From positions 1-54,059 of the forward strand of contig NZ_JACMYK010000037.1 in NCBI RefSeq assembly GCF_020889785.1: a stretch of 54,059 nucleotides of DNA, read 5' to 3'. This document shows positions 42,296 through 50,945 of the stretch, one piece after another. Each line of letters opens with the position of its first letter. The first letter of the stretch is position 1. The notes beneath the pieces are model-generated. The model saw only the letters and a program-made list of their open reading frames with translations, did no database searches and had not been told where the DNA came from. The position numbers and the translations under genes were made by a program. The DNA comes from Bradyrhizobium acaciae. GTDB taxonomy: Bacteria; Pseudomonadota; Alphaproteobacteria; Rhizobiales; Xanthobacteraceae.

Positions 42296-43000
42296 GTGGA
42301 TATCTACACCATCATCTTCCTGGCGCTGGCCGTGTTTATCTTCCTGCGGTTGCGCAGCGTCCTCGGACAGCGCACGGGAAGCGAGCGGCCGCCGTATGAT
42401 CGTGCCGCACCCAACGTCGTGCAGCGTGGCCAGGATAACAACGTCGTCCCGATCCCCGGATCGGTGATCGACCAGCCGGCAACGGCCGCGCCCGCCGAGC
42501 CGGTCGAACCCACCGAACGCTGGAAGGGCATCGCCGAGCCCGGCACGCCGCTGGCGCAGGGTCTCGACGCGGTCGCCGTCCAGGATTCCTCGTTCGATCC
42601 GCGCCATTTCCTCTCAGGCGCCCGCTCGGCCTATGAAATGATCGTGCTGGCCTTCGCCAACGGCGATCGCCGCGCGCTGCGGGACCTGCTGTCGACCGAG
42701 GTCTATGAGAGCTTTGAGGCCGCGATCAAGGATCGCGAGAAGCATGAGCAGAAGACCGAGACGCGGTTCGTCTCGATCGACAAGGCCGAGATCGTCAGCG
42801 CGGAAACGCGCGATCGTTCGACCCAGCTGACCGTCCGCTTCGTGTCGCAGATGATCTCGGTGACGCGTGACAAGGCGGGCACCATCATCGACGGCAGCCC
42901 GGACAAGGTCGCCGACATCACCGACATCTGGACATTTGCCCGCGACTCGACCTCCCGCGATCCGAACTGGAAGCTGGTTGGCACTGGAAGCGCTCACTAA
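42296..43000 (+). CDS. timA: Tim44-like membrane protein (TimA type)
   Basis: A 234-residue protein with an N-terminal membrane segment (IYTIIFLALAVFIFLRL), a disordered Pro/Ala linker to about residue 95, and a C-terminal Tim44 domain (FLSGARSAYEMIVLAFANGD then LRDLLSTEVYESFEAAI and the Trp-containing DITDIWTFARDSTS). It resembles mitochondrial Tim44 and the alphaproteobacterial TimA proteins; its exact bacterial role, probably at the inner membrane, is not settled. The start is GTG 42296. The end overlaps mltA by 23 bases. Confidence 0.88.
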   Translation: MDIYTIIFLALAVFIFLRLRSVLGQRTGSERPPYDRAAPNVVQRGQDNNVVPIPGSVIDQPATAAPAEPVEPTERWKGIAEPGTPLAQGLDAVAVQDSSFDPRHFLSGARSAYEMIVLAFANGDRRALRDLLSTEVYESFEAAIKDREKHEQKTETRFVSIDKAEIVSAETRDRSTQLTVRFVSQMISVTRDKAGTIIDGSPDKVADITDIWTFARDSTSRDPNWKLVGTGSAH

Positions 43001-44609
43001 ACATCTCAGCTACGGGCGCCTCGCGGTCGCGTGCTGCGCGCTCGCTGTTCTGTGCTCCACCGCGGCGATCGCCGCGCGCTACCGGGCGAGCCGGCACACA
43101 GCGCCACGACACGAACATACCCACCCGATCCCCTATCCCAATCTGGAACTGCCGCTGCAGGTCAGCGGCAGTCAGTATGAGCCGCTCGCCTGGGCCAATG
43201 TGTCCGGCTGGAGCGATGACGACCATCTCGCCGCCTACAAGGCATTTCGCGCCAGCTGCAAGCCGATCGCGGCCCAGCAGGGTGCGCCCGCGGATTCGAA
43301 GGCGCTCGGAAGCTCACTGCGCGATCCCTGCCGCATCGCCAAGGGGCTCGATCTGGGCGATGGAACCAAGGCGAAGGAATTCTTCGAGCAGAATTTCGTG
43401 CCGCTGCGCATCTCGCGGCTCGGCGAGAATGCCGGCTTCGTCACCGGCTATTACGAGCCGGTGCTCGAGGGATCGCGGACCCAGACCGACGTCTACAACG
43501 TTCCGGTCTATCGCCGTCCGTCCAACCTGTTCGTGCGCGGCAAGACGCAAGCCTCGGTAGGCCTACCCAACAGCGGTCCCGTGTATCGCAAGATCGGCCG
43601 GCGCAAGCTCGTGCCCTATTACGATCGCGGCCAGATCGAGGACGGCGCGATCGCCGGCCGCGGGCTCGAGATCTGCTGGCTGAAGAGCCAGACCGATCTG
43701 TTGTTCGCCCAGATCCAGGGCTCGGCGCGGATCAAGCTCGAGGACGGCACCACGCTGCGCATCAATTACGACGCGCATAATGGCTATCCCTATACGCCGG
43801 TCGGACGCGTCCTGATCGACCGCGGCATCATCCCCAAGGATCAGATGTCGATGCAGAAGATCAGGGAGTGGATGGAGCAGAACCTCGACGGCGCCAACGA
43901 GGTGCGGCGGCAGAACCGTGCCTACGTGTTCTTCCGCGAGGTCCCGCTGTCCGACAAGGACGAAGCCGTCGGTGCGCAGGGCGTGCCGCTGACGCCGGGC
44001 CGCTCGATCGCGGTCGACAAGGCGCTGCATGTCTACGGCACGCCGTTCTTCATTGCAGGCGAGCTGCCGATCGACTCCGAACAGTCGAAGACGCCGTTTC
44101 ACCGGCTGATGATCGCGCAGGACACTGGCTCTGCGATCGTCGGCCCGGCGCGCGCCGATCTCTATTTCGGCGCCGGCGCGGATGCCGGAAAGGTCTCGGG
44201 GCGGTTACGGCACAACATGCAGTTCGTGATGCTGGTGCCGAAGGGGCTCGACCCGGTCGCGCGCGGTCACAAGCTGCCCATCCCGGATGAGCGGCCGTCG
44301 GCGAAGATCGCAAAGCTGTTTCCGCAGACCGACAAGCCGGAGGCGAAGCCCGCGGATCTGCCGACGGCGACTGTCGCCAAGGCCGGGGCAAAGGCCGGGA
44401 CAAAAGACGCCGGCAACAGCGCCGCCAAGAGCCCGGCCGTGAGCCCGCCTGCGAAGGATGCTCCGCCCGCTGCGCCTGCTCCAACGACCCCTGTTGCGCA
44501 GGCCGCGCCTGTGGCAGAACCGGTGCCGTTGCCGGCAGCCCGGCCCGACATTCCGCAACGCCAGGAGAAGCGTCGCACTCGGCGCTATCGCCATCACCGC
44601 GATCAATGA
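42978..44609 (+). CDS. mltA: Membrane-bound lytic transglycosylase MltA
   Basis: A 543-residue MltA-family murein transglycosylase. The N-terminal hydrophobic segment (AVACCALAVLCSTAAIAA) is an anchor or signal, without a clear lipobox position. The MltA domain spans about residues 110-300 (FVTGYYEPVLEGSRTQTDVY, LFAQIQGSARIKLEDG), then the 3D domain with MIAQDTGSAIVGPARADLYF (catalytic Asp region) near residue 395. An Ala/Pro/Lys-rich tail of about 100 residues ending in a basic RRTRRYRHHRDQ is unusual. The start is TTG 42978 after GGAAG, overlapping timA; no ATG or GTG fits. Confidence 0.88.
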   Translation: MALEALTKHLSYGRLAVACCALAVLCSTAAIAARYRASRHTAPRHEHTHPIPYPNLELPLQVSGSQYEPLAWANVSGWSDDDHLAAYKAFRASCKPIAAQQGAPADSKALGSSLRDPCRIAKGLDLGDGTKAKEFFEQNFVPLRISRLGENAGFVTGYYEPVLEGSRTQTDVYNVPVYRRPSNLFVRGKTQASVGLPNSGPVYRKIGRRKLVPYYDRGQIEDGAIAGRGLEICWLKSQTDLLFAQIQGSARIKLEDGTTLRINYDAHNGYPYTPVGRVLIDRGIIPKDQMSMQKIREWMEQNLDGANEVRRQNRAYVFFREVPLSDKDEAVGAQGVPLTPGRSIAVDKALHVYGTPFFIAGELPIDSEQSKTPFHRLMIAQDTGSAIVGPARADLYFGAGADAGKVSGRLRHNMQFVMLVPKGLDPVARGHKLPIPDERPSAKIAKLFPQTDKPEAKPADLPTATVAKAGAKAGTKDAGNSAAKSPAVSPPAKDAPPAAPAPTTPVAQAAPVAEPVPLPAARPDIPQRQEKRRTRRYRHHRDQ

Positions 44610-45196
44610 AACGACCCGCGCCGATCCCCGATTTGTCCGCTCCGTCGCGGCGCAAGCGTGCGCTGAGCGAGGAGGAGCGTGTGCTCTGGGAAAGCGTGGC
44701 CAAACAAGTCAAGCCGCTGCGCAAGCGGCCCGCCGCCGCGAAAGCCCAGGCCGTCTCTTCTGATCCGGCCGCCCATCACGCTTCGGCCAAGCCCATCCCT
44801 GTCAGGCCGGTCACGCCCGTCAAGGCCGCGTCGGCACCACGCCCGCAGGCGCCACCGCTGGCACCGATCGGCCGCCGCGAGCGCGCAAAGCTGTCGCGCG
44901 GCAGGCAGGAGATCGACGCGCGGCTCGATCTGCATGGCATGACGCAGCTGCGCGCACATCGCGTGCTGCACGCCTTCTTGCAACGCGCGCACTCTGACGG
45001 GCTCACCTTCGTGCTCGTCATCACCGGCAAGGGCAAGGTCGGGGGCCTCGAGTCCGAACGCGGTGTTTTGCGCCGCCAGGTGCCGGAATGGCTCAGCCTG
45101 CCGGAATTCCGCTCGCTGGTCGTCGGCTTCGAGGAAGCGCATATCGGCCATGGCGGCGAGGGTGCGCTTTATGTGCGCGTCCGGCGCGCGCGTTGA
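44606..45196 (+). CDS. Smr-domain protein
   Basis: A 196-residue protein: a basic, Ala/Pro-rich N-terminal half followed by a C-terminal Smr domain (about residues 105-195) with LDLHGMTQLRAHRVLHAFLQ, VLVITGKGKVGG and the final GGEGALYVRVRRA. Smr (MutS2 C-terminal) domains are nucleases; the LDLHG and TGxG motifs are intact. In bacteria stand-alone versions such as SmrB cut mRNA at collided ribosomes, but I cannot say whether this one does. ATGA overlap with mltA shows coupling; timA, mltA and smr form one unit. Confidence 0.9.
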   Translation: MKRPAPIPDLSAPSRRKRALSEEERVLWESVAKQVKPLRKRPAAAKAQAVSSDPAAHHASAKPIPVRPVTPVKAASAPRPQAPPLAPIGRRERAKLSRGRQEIDARLDLHGMTQLRAHRVLHAFLQRAHSDGLTFVLVITGKGKVGGLESERGVLRRQVPEWLSLPEFRSLVVGFEEAHIGHGGEGALYVRVRRAR

Positions 45197-45211
45197 GCAC
45201 GATCTGGAAGA

Positions 45212-46336
45212 TCAGAACGGGCGGACGATCCCGACGCGCGGGATCAGCGTGACGATCCAGCCAAGGATCGTCGTCTTGCGCTCGTCCGACGGGATCACCG
45301 GCACATCCTTCGACGTCGGCAACATCTTGGTGGCGTGCAGCATCAGGAACATGCAGACCGCCCAGTTCGAGATCCAGCGTGAATAGTCGAACACCGTCAC
45401 GAACATCACGAGATAGCCGGCGCTGATCATGATGAGCGCGGCGAGCACGATCCGCCGATGCAGTTCATTCGCGAGTGCCTCGATCAGTCGTGAGAAATAG
45501 CGCCACAGCGGCGCGTGCAGCCAGATCAGCAACGCGAAGACCGGGACGCCCAGGATGTTCGAAGGCATCCGCGCCCAGGTATCGGCGAACTCCTTCGACA
45601 GCGGCTGGTACCAGATGTAGCCGAAGGCAAGCAGATCGGTCCGTGACGGGTCGGCCATCCGGCTCTGCAGATGGCGGATGAACTCGTCATAGGGCACGTC
45701 GACCGTGCCGGCGAATTGCGCGACCAGGAACAGGATGCCGACTGCGGCAAGCGTCACCAGTCCAATGGCGATGTTTCGCGGCGTCGCGCCCTGCACCAGA
45801 TAGAAGCGCAGCACCGTGATCGCCGCGATGGTCGGCACATACATCAAGACGAAGATGTGATGGACCAGGATCAACAAAATCGAGAACAGTGCGGCAATCA
45901 GCACATACAAGACAGAGCGCGCCGGGATCAGCAGCAGCACGATCGCCAGCGCACAGCCATAGATGTCGAAATGGCCGAGCGTGTGCATGAAGTTCTTCAG
46001 GAAGAACGGCGATCCCGCGATGAAGACGAACAGCGGCCAATGCGCATCGTCGAAGCCGAATGTGCGCTGGAACAGTCTGACGAACAGCCCGAGCGTCACC
46101 AGCCAGATCGCGCCGGCGACCGCGAACACCAGCCACACCGGCACCTTGTCGGTGAACAGCGAGACGATCGCGCCGATCAGCGCGCGCTTGGTGAAGCCGT
46201 AGTGATAGTCGACCAGCAGGTGGACGTAGGGGACGAAGGGCGGCAGCGCGATCTTGTGCAGGAACACCCCGACCAGCACGGCCGCGTTGACGGCCAGCAT
46301 CAAGCGCCAGGGGTTTTGCCACATTCGCAGATTCAT
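45212..46336 (-). CDS. Polytopic membrane protein, unknown function
   Basis: A 374-residue integral membrane protein with roughly ten hydrophobic segments. Near residue 42 is DYHYGFTKRALIGAIVSLF, resembling the D-x-x-x-G-F-x-x-R-x-x-x-G pattern after the first helix of EpsG-type and other polysaccharide-linked membrane proteins. The segment HTLGHFDIYGCALAIVLLLI holds potentially functional His and Asp. I cannot assign a reaction. ATG 46336 is chosen because codons further up (to 46393) come from a palindromic repeat. It converges on smr. Confidence 0.65.
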   Translation of the reverse strand: MNLRMWQNPWRLMLAVNAAVLVGVFLHKIALPPFVPYVHLLVDYHYGFTKRALIGAIVSLFTDKVPVWLVFAVAGAIWLVTLGLFVRLFQRTFGFDDAHWPLFVFIAGSPFFLKNFMHTLGHFDIYGCALAIVLLLIPARSVLYVLIAALFSILLILVHHIFVLMYVPTIAAITVLRFYLVQGATPRNIAIGLVTLAAVGILFLVAQFAGTVDVPYDEFIRHLQSRMADPSRTDLLAFGYIWYQPLSKEFADTWARMPSNILGVPVFALLIWLHAPLWRYFSRLIEALANELHRRIVLAALIMISAGYLVMFVTVFDYSRWISNWAVCMFLMLHATKMLPTSKDVPVIPSDERKTTILGWIVTLIPRVGIVRPF

Positions 46337-46344
46337 CGATCGCC

Positions 46345-46385
46345 CAGTCTCGTCGTCCCGGGCAAGCGAAGCGCGACCCGGGACC
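46345..46385. repeat. Palindromic repeat (TCCCGGGCAAGCG type)
   Basis: Arms GTCCCGGG/CCCGGGAC around CAAGCGAAGCGCGA, just upstream of the membrane protein start. Confidence 0.65.
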
Positions 46386-46453
46386 ATAACCACCGACTGT
46401 AGTTCTAGAGGGAACGGCGGCCCGAGTCTTTGTCACCACGGACTGTGGGGGTT

Positions 46454-46482
46454 ATGGGCCCCGGCTTTCGCCGGGGCGACGG
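46454..46482. repeat. Hairpin GCCCCGGC-TTTC-GCCGGGGC
   Basis: Perfect 8-base stem around TTTC. It lies just past the hslU stop and may terminate hslU transcription, although no T run follows on the minus strand. Confidence 0.65.
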
Positions 46483-46492
46483 AATTGGCCGC

Positions 46493-47797
46493 CTACAAAA
46501 TAAACCGGCTCAGATCGGTATTCTTGGCGAGGTCGCCGACATGCTTGGTGACGTAATCGGCATCGACCCGGATGGTCTCGCCGTGACGATCGGGGGCGGT
46601 GAAGGAGATGTCGTCCAGCACCCGCTCCATCACGGTCTGCAGCCGCCGCGCGCCGATATTCTCGACCGTGGAATTGACCGCAACCGCAACGTCGGCCAGC
46701 GCGTCGATCGCGTCGTCGGCAATGTCGAGCGTGACGCCCTCGGTCTTCATCAGCGCGACATATTGTTTGATCAGCGACGCTTCCGGCTCGGTCAGGATCC
46801 GGCGCATGTCGTCGCGGGTCAGCGCCTGCAGCTCGACGCGGATCGGCAGGCGGCCCTGCAACTCCGGCAGCAGGTCGGACGGCTTGGCGATGTGGAAAGC
46901 GCCGGAGGCGATGAACAGGATGTGGTCGGTCTTGACTGCGCCGTGCTTGGTCGAGACCGTGGTGCCCTCGATCAGCGGCAGCAGGTCGCGCTGCACGCCC
47001 TCGCGGGAGACGTCGCCGCCGGCGCGGTTCTCACGCACGCAGATCTTGTCGATCTCGTCGAGGAAGACGATGCCGTTGTTCTCGACCGCGCTGATCGCCT
47101 CCTGCACCACCTGGTCGGTGTCGAGAAGCTTGTCGGATTCCTCGTTGACGAGGATCTCGTGCGAGCCTTCCACGGTCAGGCGGCGGGTCTTGCTGCGTCC
47201 GCCCATCTTGCCGAAGATGTCGCCGAGCGAGATCGCCCCCATCTGGGCGCCGGGCATGCCGGGGATTTCGAACATCGGCATGCCGCTGCCGGACGACTGT
47301 GTCTCGACTTCGATTTCCTTGTCGTTGAGTTCGCCGGCGCGCAGCTTCTTGCGGAACGATTCGCGCGTCGCCGGGCTTGATCCCGGGCCGACCAGCGCAT
47401 CCAGCACGCGCTCTTCGGCGGCGAGCTGAGCGCGGGCCTGGACGTCCTTGCGCTTGCGCTCGCGGGTCTGCGCGATCGCGACCTCGACGAGGTCGCGGAC
47501 GATCTGCTCGACGTCGCGGCCGACATAGCCGACCTCAGTGAATTTCGTGGCCTCGACCTTGAGGAACGGCGCGCCCGCAAGCTTGGCCAGTCGCCGTGCG
47601 ATCTCGGTCTTGCCGACGCCGGTCGGCCCGATCATCAGGATGTTCTTGGGCAGAACCTCCTCGCGCAGGGAACCGGCAAGCTGCAGCCGTCGCCAGCGGT
47701 TGCGCAGCGCGATCGACACTGCGCGCTTGGCGTCGGCCTGGCCGACGATGAAACGGTCAAGTTCAGAAACGATTTCGCGGGGGGAGAAGTCGGTCAT
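46493..47797 (-). CDS. hslU: ATP-dependent protease ATPase subunit HslU
   Basis: A 434-residue AAA+ unfoldase for the HslV peptidase. Walker A is GPTGVGKTEIARRLA near residue 55, GYVGRDVEQIVRDLVE is the pore region, the I domain spans about residues 110-230, and Walker B is GIVFLDEIDKI near residue 245. Sensor regions follow, and the C-terminus LSRFIL is the type that inserts into HslV. The start FSPREIVSELDRFIVGQ is standard. It is encoded downstream of hslV, separated from it by an acetyltransferase gene. Confidence 0.97.
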   Translation of the reverse strand: MTDFSPREIVSELDRFIVGQADAKRAVSIALRNRWRRLQLAGSLREEVLPKNILMIGPTGVGKTEIARRLAKLAGAPFLKVEATKFTEVGYVGRDVEQIVRDLVEVAIAQTRERKRKDVQARAQLAAEERVLDALVGPGSSPATRESFRKKLRAGELNDKEIEVETQSSGSGMPMFEIPGMPGAQMGAISLGDIFGKMGGRSKTRRLTVEGSHEILVNEESDKLLDTDQVVQEAISAVENNGIVFLDEIDKICVRENRAGGDVSREGVQRDLLPLIEGTTVSTKHGAVKTDHILFIASGAFHIAKPSDLLPELQGRLPIRVELQALTRDDMRRILTEPEASLIKQYVALMKTEGVTLDIADDAIDALADVAVAVNSTVENIGARRLQTVMERVLDDISFTAPDRHGETIRVDADYVTKHVGDLAKNTDLSRFIL

Positions 47798-47858
47798 TGG
47801 CTCTAGCTAGGTTGAAAGCGTTGTCTCGGCAAGCGCCGTTCCGCGCCTGCATTTTGGT

Positions 47859-48344
47859 TCATTTGTCGCGGACCATCAGCAGTGCCGGGCCATCAGGGGT
47901 ATCCACCAGCCCTGCCTCCCGAAAGCCCGCTTTCGCATAGGCGCGCACGGCGCGCGCGTTGGCGGGATCGGGGTCGGTGACGATGCGCGTCGCGCCTTGC
48001 GCCAACCGGTCCTCGACGAAGGCATCGATCAGCGCCGAGCCGTGGCCACCTGCCACCATGTCGGGCTCACCGATGAAGAGATCGATGCCGCGGGTGCCGT
48101 CCGGCTGCTTGCCGAAGCCGGAATTCCACGCCGTCAGGTCGTAGCACTGGATGTAGCCGAGATCGCTGCCCTCGGTGGCGACGATGAATTGGTCCATCGC
48201 CGGTTCGTCGAGGTCGCCGCTCACGAGCGCATATTGCTCGGCCGGATCGCCCCACCACTCCCGGACATGCGGCAGCGCCAGCCAGCGCCTGATCTGCGGC
48301 AGGTCGGCCGTCGTCATCGGGCGGAAATGGTAGGGGCCGGCCAT
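47859..48344 (-). CDS. GNAT N-acetyltransferase, AAC(6')-like
   Basis: A 161-residue GNAT-fold protein. The N-terminal YHFRPMTTADLPQIRRWLA and HVREWWGDPAEQY match the Acetyltransf_8/AAC(6')-type branch, with GYIQCYDLT and the acetyl-CoA loop at GGHGSALIDAFVEDRL (residues about 100-115), then PANARAVRAYAKAGFREAG. Relatives include aminoglycoside 6'-acetyltransferases and siderophore or lysine acetylases; chromosomal copies in rhizobia have unknown substrates. It begins three bases after the hslV stop, so it sits inside the hslVU unit. Confidence 0.85.
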   Translation of the reverse strand: MAGPYHFRPMTTADLPQIRRWLALPHVREWWGDPAEQYALVSGDLDEPAMDQFIVATEGSDLGYIQCYDLTAWNSGFGKQPDGTRGIDLFIGEPDMVAGGHGSALIDAFVEDRLAQGATRIVTDPDPANARAVRAYAKAGFREAGLVDTPDGPALLMVRDK

Positions 48345-48346
48345 GC

Positions 48347-48904
48347 TCAGCCGCCGATCGTCTCGATCGTCACGTTCCGGTTGGTGTAGACGCAGATATC
48401 GGCGGCGATATCCAGCGCGCGGCGGACAATGGTCTCGGCGTCCTTGTCGGTGTCGACCAGCGCGCGGGCCGCAGCGAGCGCATAATTGCCGCCGGAACCG
48501 ATCGCCATGACGCCGGATTCGGGCTCCAGCACGTCGCCGGTGCCGGTCAGCACCAGGGAGACGTCCTTGTCGGCCACGATCATCATGGCCTCCAGCCGGC
48601 GCAGATAGCGGTCGGTCCGCCAGTCCTTGGCGAGCTCGACCGCCGCCCGGGTCAGCTGCCCCGGATATTGCTCCAGCTTGCTTTCCAGCCGCTCGAACAG
48701 GGTGAAGGCGTCGGCGGTGGCGCCGGCAAAGCCGCCGATCACGTCGCCCTTGCCGATCCGGCGGACCTTCTTGGCATTGGCCTTGATCACGGTCTGGCCG
48801 ATCGAGACCTGCCCGTCGCCGCCGATCACCACCTTGCCGCCCTTGCGGACCGTGCAGATCGTGGTGCCATGCCAGACCGGCAGCTCATTTTGGGATGCTT
48901 GCAT
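48347..48904 (-). CDS. hslV: ATP-dependent protease peptidase subunit HslV
   Basis: A 185-residue proteasome-beta-like peptidase. After a short propeptide (MQASQNELPVWHG) the mature chain should start TTICTVRKGGKVVIGGDGQ, with the N-terminal Thr as nucleophile. Other conserved parts are RIGKGDVIGGFAGATADAFT and MAIGSGGNYALAAARAL. It forms the two-ring chamber capped by HslU. It is the first gene of the hslV-acetyltransferase-hslU unit and diverges from hisB across 184 bases that should carry both promoters. Confidence 0.97.
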   Translation of the reverse strand: MQASQNELPVWHGTTICTVRKGGKVVIGGDGQVSIGQTVIKANAKKVRRIGKGDVIGGFAGATADAFTLFERLESKLEQYPGQLTRAAVELAKDWRTDRYLRRLEAMMIVADKDVSLVLTGTGDVLEPESGVMAIGSGGNYALAAARALVDTDKDAETIVRRALDIAADICVYTNRNVTIETIGG

Positions 48905-49088
48905 AGGTTACCTCTCTCCGGGGCAGATTTAGGCGGTCGGGCAGGGGGTTACAATCGGGACCGATTTAGCAATGATTTCCGGTCACCATGGCCCGAAGTT
49001 GGGTCATTTCGAGGTCATCCCGCAGTAGCGAAGGTGACATCGGCCTGTTAAAAGACCGGCGTTTTCGGCACGGGAAAGCTTAATCTTC

Positions 49089-49682
49089 ATGCGCACGGCA
49101 ACCATCAAGCGCAAGACCAAGGAGACCGACATCGAGGTGACGGTCAACCTCGACGGAGCGGGCGTATCCACGGTTTCGACCGGGATCGGCTTCTTCGACC
49201 ATATGCTCGACCTCCTGGCCCGGCATTCGCGCATCGACATCACGGTGAAGGCGGACGGCGACCTCCATGTCGATTACCACCACACCACCGAAGACGTCGG
49301 AATCGCGCTCGGGCAGGCCGTGAAGCAGGCGCTCGGCAACATGGCCGGCATCACGCGCTACGCCTCGATCCACATGCCGATGGACGAGACGCTGTCGCGA
49401 ATCGTGATCGATATCTCCGGCCGCCCGGTACTGGTGTTCAAGGTCGACTTCCCGCGCGACAAGATCGGCGAGTTCGACACCGAGCTGGTCCGCGAATGGT
49501 TCAACGCCTTCGCGATGAACGCCGGCGTGACTCTCCACGTCGAGACCCTATATGGCGAGAACAGCCATCATATCTCCGAATCCTGTTTCAAGGGTTTGGC
49601 GAGGGCGCTGCGGACGGCGGTTGCGATCGATCCGCGTGCCCAAGGCGAAGTGCCCTCGACCAAGGGTCAGCTCGGCGGCTGA
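49089..49682 (+). CDS. hisB: Imidazoleglycerol-phosphate dehydratase
   Basis: A 197-residue monofunctional HisB (no phosphatase domain), step 6 of histidine synthesis. The two metal-binding motifs are FFDHMLDLLARHSRIDIT with DYHHTTEDVGIALGQA near residues 37-75, and HVETLYGENSHHISESCFKG near residue 145. The C-terminus PSTKGQLGG is close to the usual PSTKGVL. It is the first gene of the his cluster. hisH is two genes downstream. Confidence 0.96.
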   Translation: MRTATIKRKTKETDIEVTVNLDGAGVSTVSTGIGFFDHMLDLLARHSRIDITVKADGDLHVDYHHTTEDVGIALGQAVKQALGNMAGITRYASIHMPMDETLSRIVIDISGRPVLVFKVDFPRDKIGEFDTELVREWFNAFAMNAGVTLHVETLYGENSHHISESCFKGLARALRTAVAIDPRAQGEVPSTKGQLGG

Positions 49683-49767
49683 TCTCGGAAGCATGATCCG
49701 GAAAGGCGCGTGCCGATTTCCGGAGATCATGGTCCAAATGAGAGTCCATCCTCGGCGGAGCCGTTCG

Positions 49768-50298
49768 ATGCCGGTCTATACAGTGCATGCCCCCGTGGCC
49801 AACGGCGCCGATCTTGCGGCGACCGACAAGTTCGTCTTCGTGCGCGACGGCTTCCGTTTCTGGGCCGCGGTTGCGGGCGTGGTCTGGCTTGCATGGAACA
49901 GGCTCTGGCTGGCGCTGATCGGCTGGTTCGTCGTCACCTTCGTCATCGATTATGTGCTGGCCAAGCTCGGCATCGCCCGCGGCGCGATCTTCCTCGTCGA
50001 CCTGGTGCTGATGGTGCTGCTCGGGCTGGAGGCTGCGAGCCTGCAACGCTGGACGCTGTCGCGGCGCAAATGGCGCCAGCTCGACATCGTCGTGGCCGAC
50101 AATGCGGATGCCGCCGAGCGCCGGTTCTTCGAGCGTTGGACCGCGCGACATCGCGGCGTCGTCAATGATCAACGCTCGGTCGATCGCGGCGGACCACCGC
50201 CGACCCGGGACGTTCCCGGTCAATCATTCTCAAAACCCCCACCGATGCCGCAGGGCGGCATCATCGGATTGTTTCCAGAGCCAGGAGGATCGCGATGA
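49768..50298 (+). CDS. DUF2628 membrane protein
   Basis: A 176-residue protein of the DUF2628 kind: MPVYTVHAP, DKFVFVRDGFRFWAAVAGVV, then three hydrophobic segments (VWLAWNRLWLALIGWFVVTF, IFLVDLVLMVLLGLEAASL) and LQRWTLSRRKW. The C-terminal 60 residues are polar and Pro-rich. Function unknown; it occurs inside the his operon between hisB and hisH, as I recall in related rhizobia. ATG 49768 has GGCGGAG ahead. It overlaps hisH by ATGA, so it is translated with the his genes. Confidence 0.8.
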   Translation: MPVYTVHAPVANGADLAATDKFVFVRDGFRFWAAVAGVVWLAWNRLWLALIGWFVVTFVIDYVLAKLGIARGAIFLVDLVLMVLLGLEAASLQRWTLSRRKWRQLDIVVADNADAAERRFFERWTARHRGVVNDQRSVDRGGPPPTRDVPGQSFSKPPPMPQGGIIGLFPEPGGSR

Positions 50299-50945
50299 CC
50301 GTTGCAATCATCGATTATGGCTCCGGCAATCTGCACTCTGCTGCAAAGGCCTTTGAGCGCGCCGCGCGCAGCATGGAGGATCCGCAAGCGATCAAGGTGA
50401 CGCGCGATCCCGATGCGGTGTATCGCGCCGATCGGATCGTGCTGCCCGGTGTCGGCGCGTTTGCCGATTGCCGCCGCGGCGTCGATGCGGTCGACGGCAT
50501 GCTGGAGGCGCTCACCGAGGCGGTGCGGGTCAAGGCGCGGCCGTTCTTCGGCATCTGCGTCGGCATGCAGTTGATGGCGACGCGCGGCAAGGAGCACGTG
50601 ATCACCGAAGGCTTCAACTGGATCGGCGGCGATGTCGTGAAGATCGAGCCGCGCGACGAGAGCCTGAAGGTCCCGCACATGGGCTGGAATACGCTCGACA
50701 TGGTGCGCGAGCACCCGGTGCTGGAGCGGCTGCCGCTCGGGCCGAAGGGACGTCACGCCTATTTCGTGCACTCCTATCACCTCAACGCCGCCAACGAGGC
50801 GGACGTGCTGGCGCGCGCCGACTATGGCGGGCCGGTGACCGCGATCGTCGGCAAGGACACCGCGATCGGCACCCAGTTTCACCCCGAGAAGAGCCAGCGC
50901 TTCGGCCTCGCTCTGATCTCCAATTTCTTGAAGTGGAAGCCGTGA
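50295..50945 (+). CDS. hisH: Imidazole glycerol phosphate synthase glutaminase subunit
   Basis: A 216-residue class I glutamine amidotransferase that supplies ammonia to HisF. The nucleophile Cys is in FFGICVGMQLMATRGKEH near residue 90, and the His-Glu pair in IGTQFHPEKSQRFGLALISN near residue 195. The N-terminus TVAIIDYGSGNLHSAAKAFE is standard. It overlaps both the gene before (ATGA) and hisA (GTGA). Confidence 0.96.
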   Translation: MTVAIIDYGSGNLHSAAKAFERAARSMEDPQAIKVTRDPDAVYRADRIVLPGVGAFADCRRGVDAVDGMLEALTEAVRVKARPFFGICVGMQLMATRGKEHVITEGFNWIGGDVVKIEPRDESLKVPHMGWNTLDMVREHPVLERLPLGPKGRHAYFVHSYHLNAANEADVLARADYGGPVTAIVGKDTAIGTQFHPEKSQRFGLALISNFLKWKP

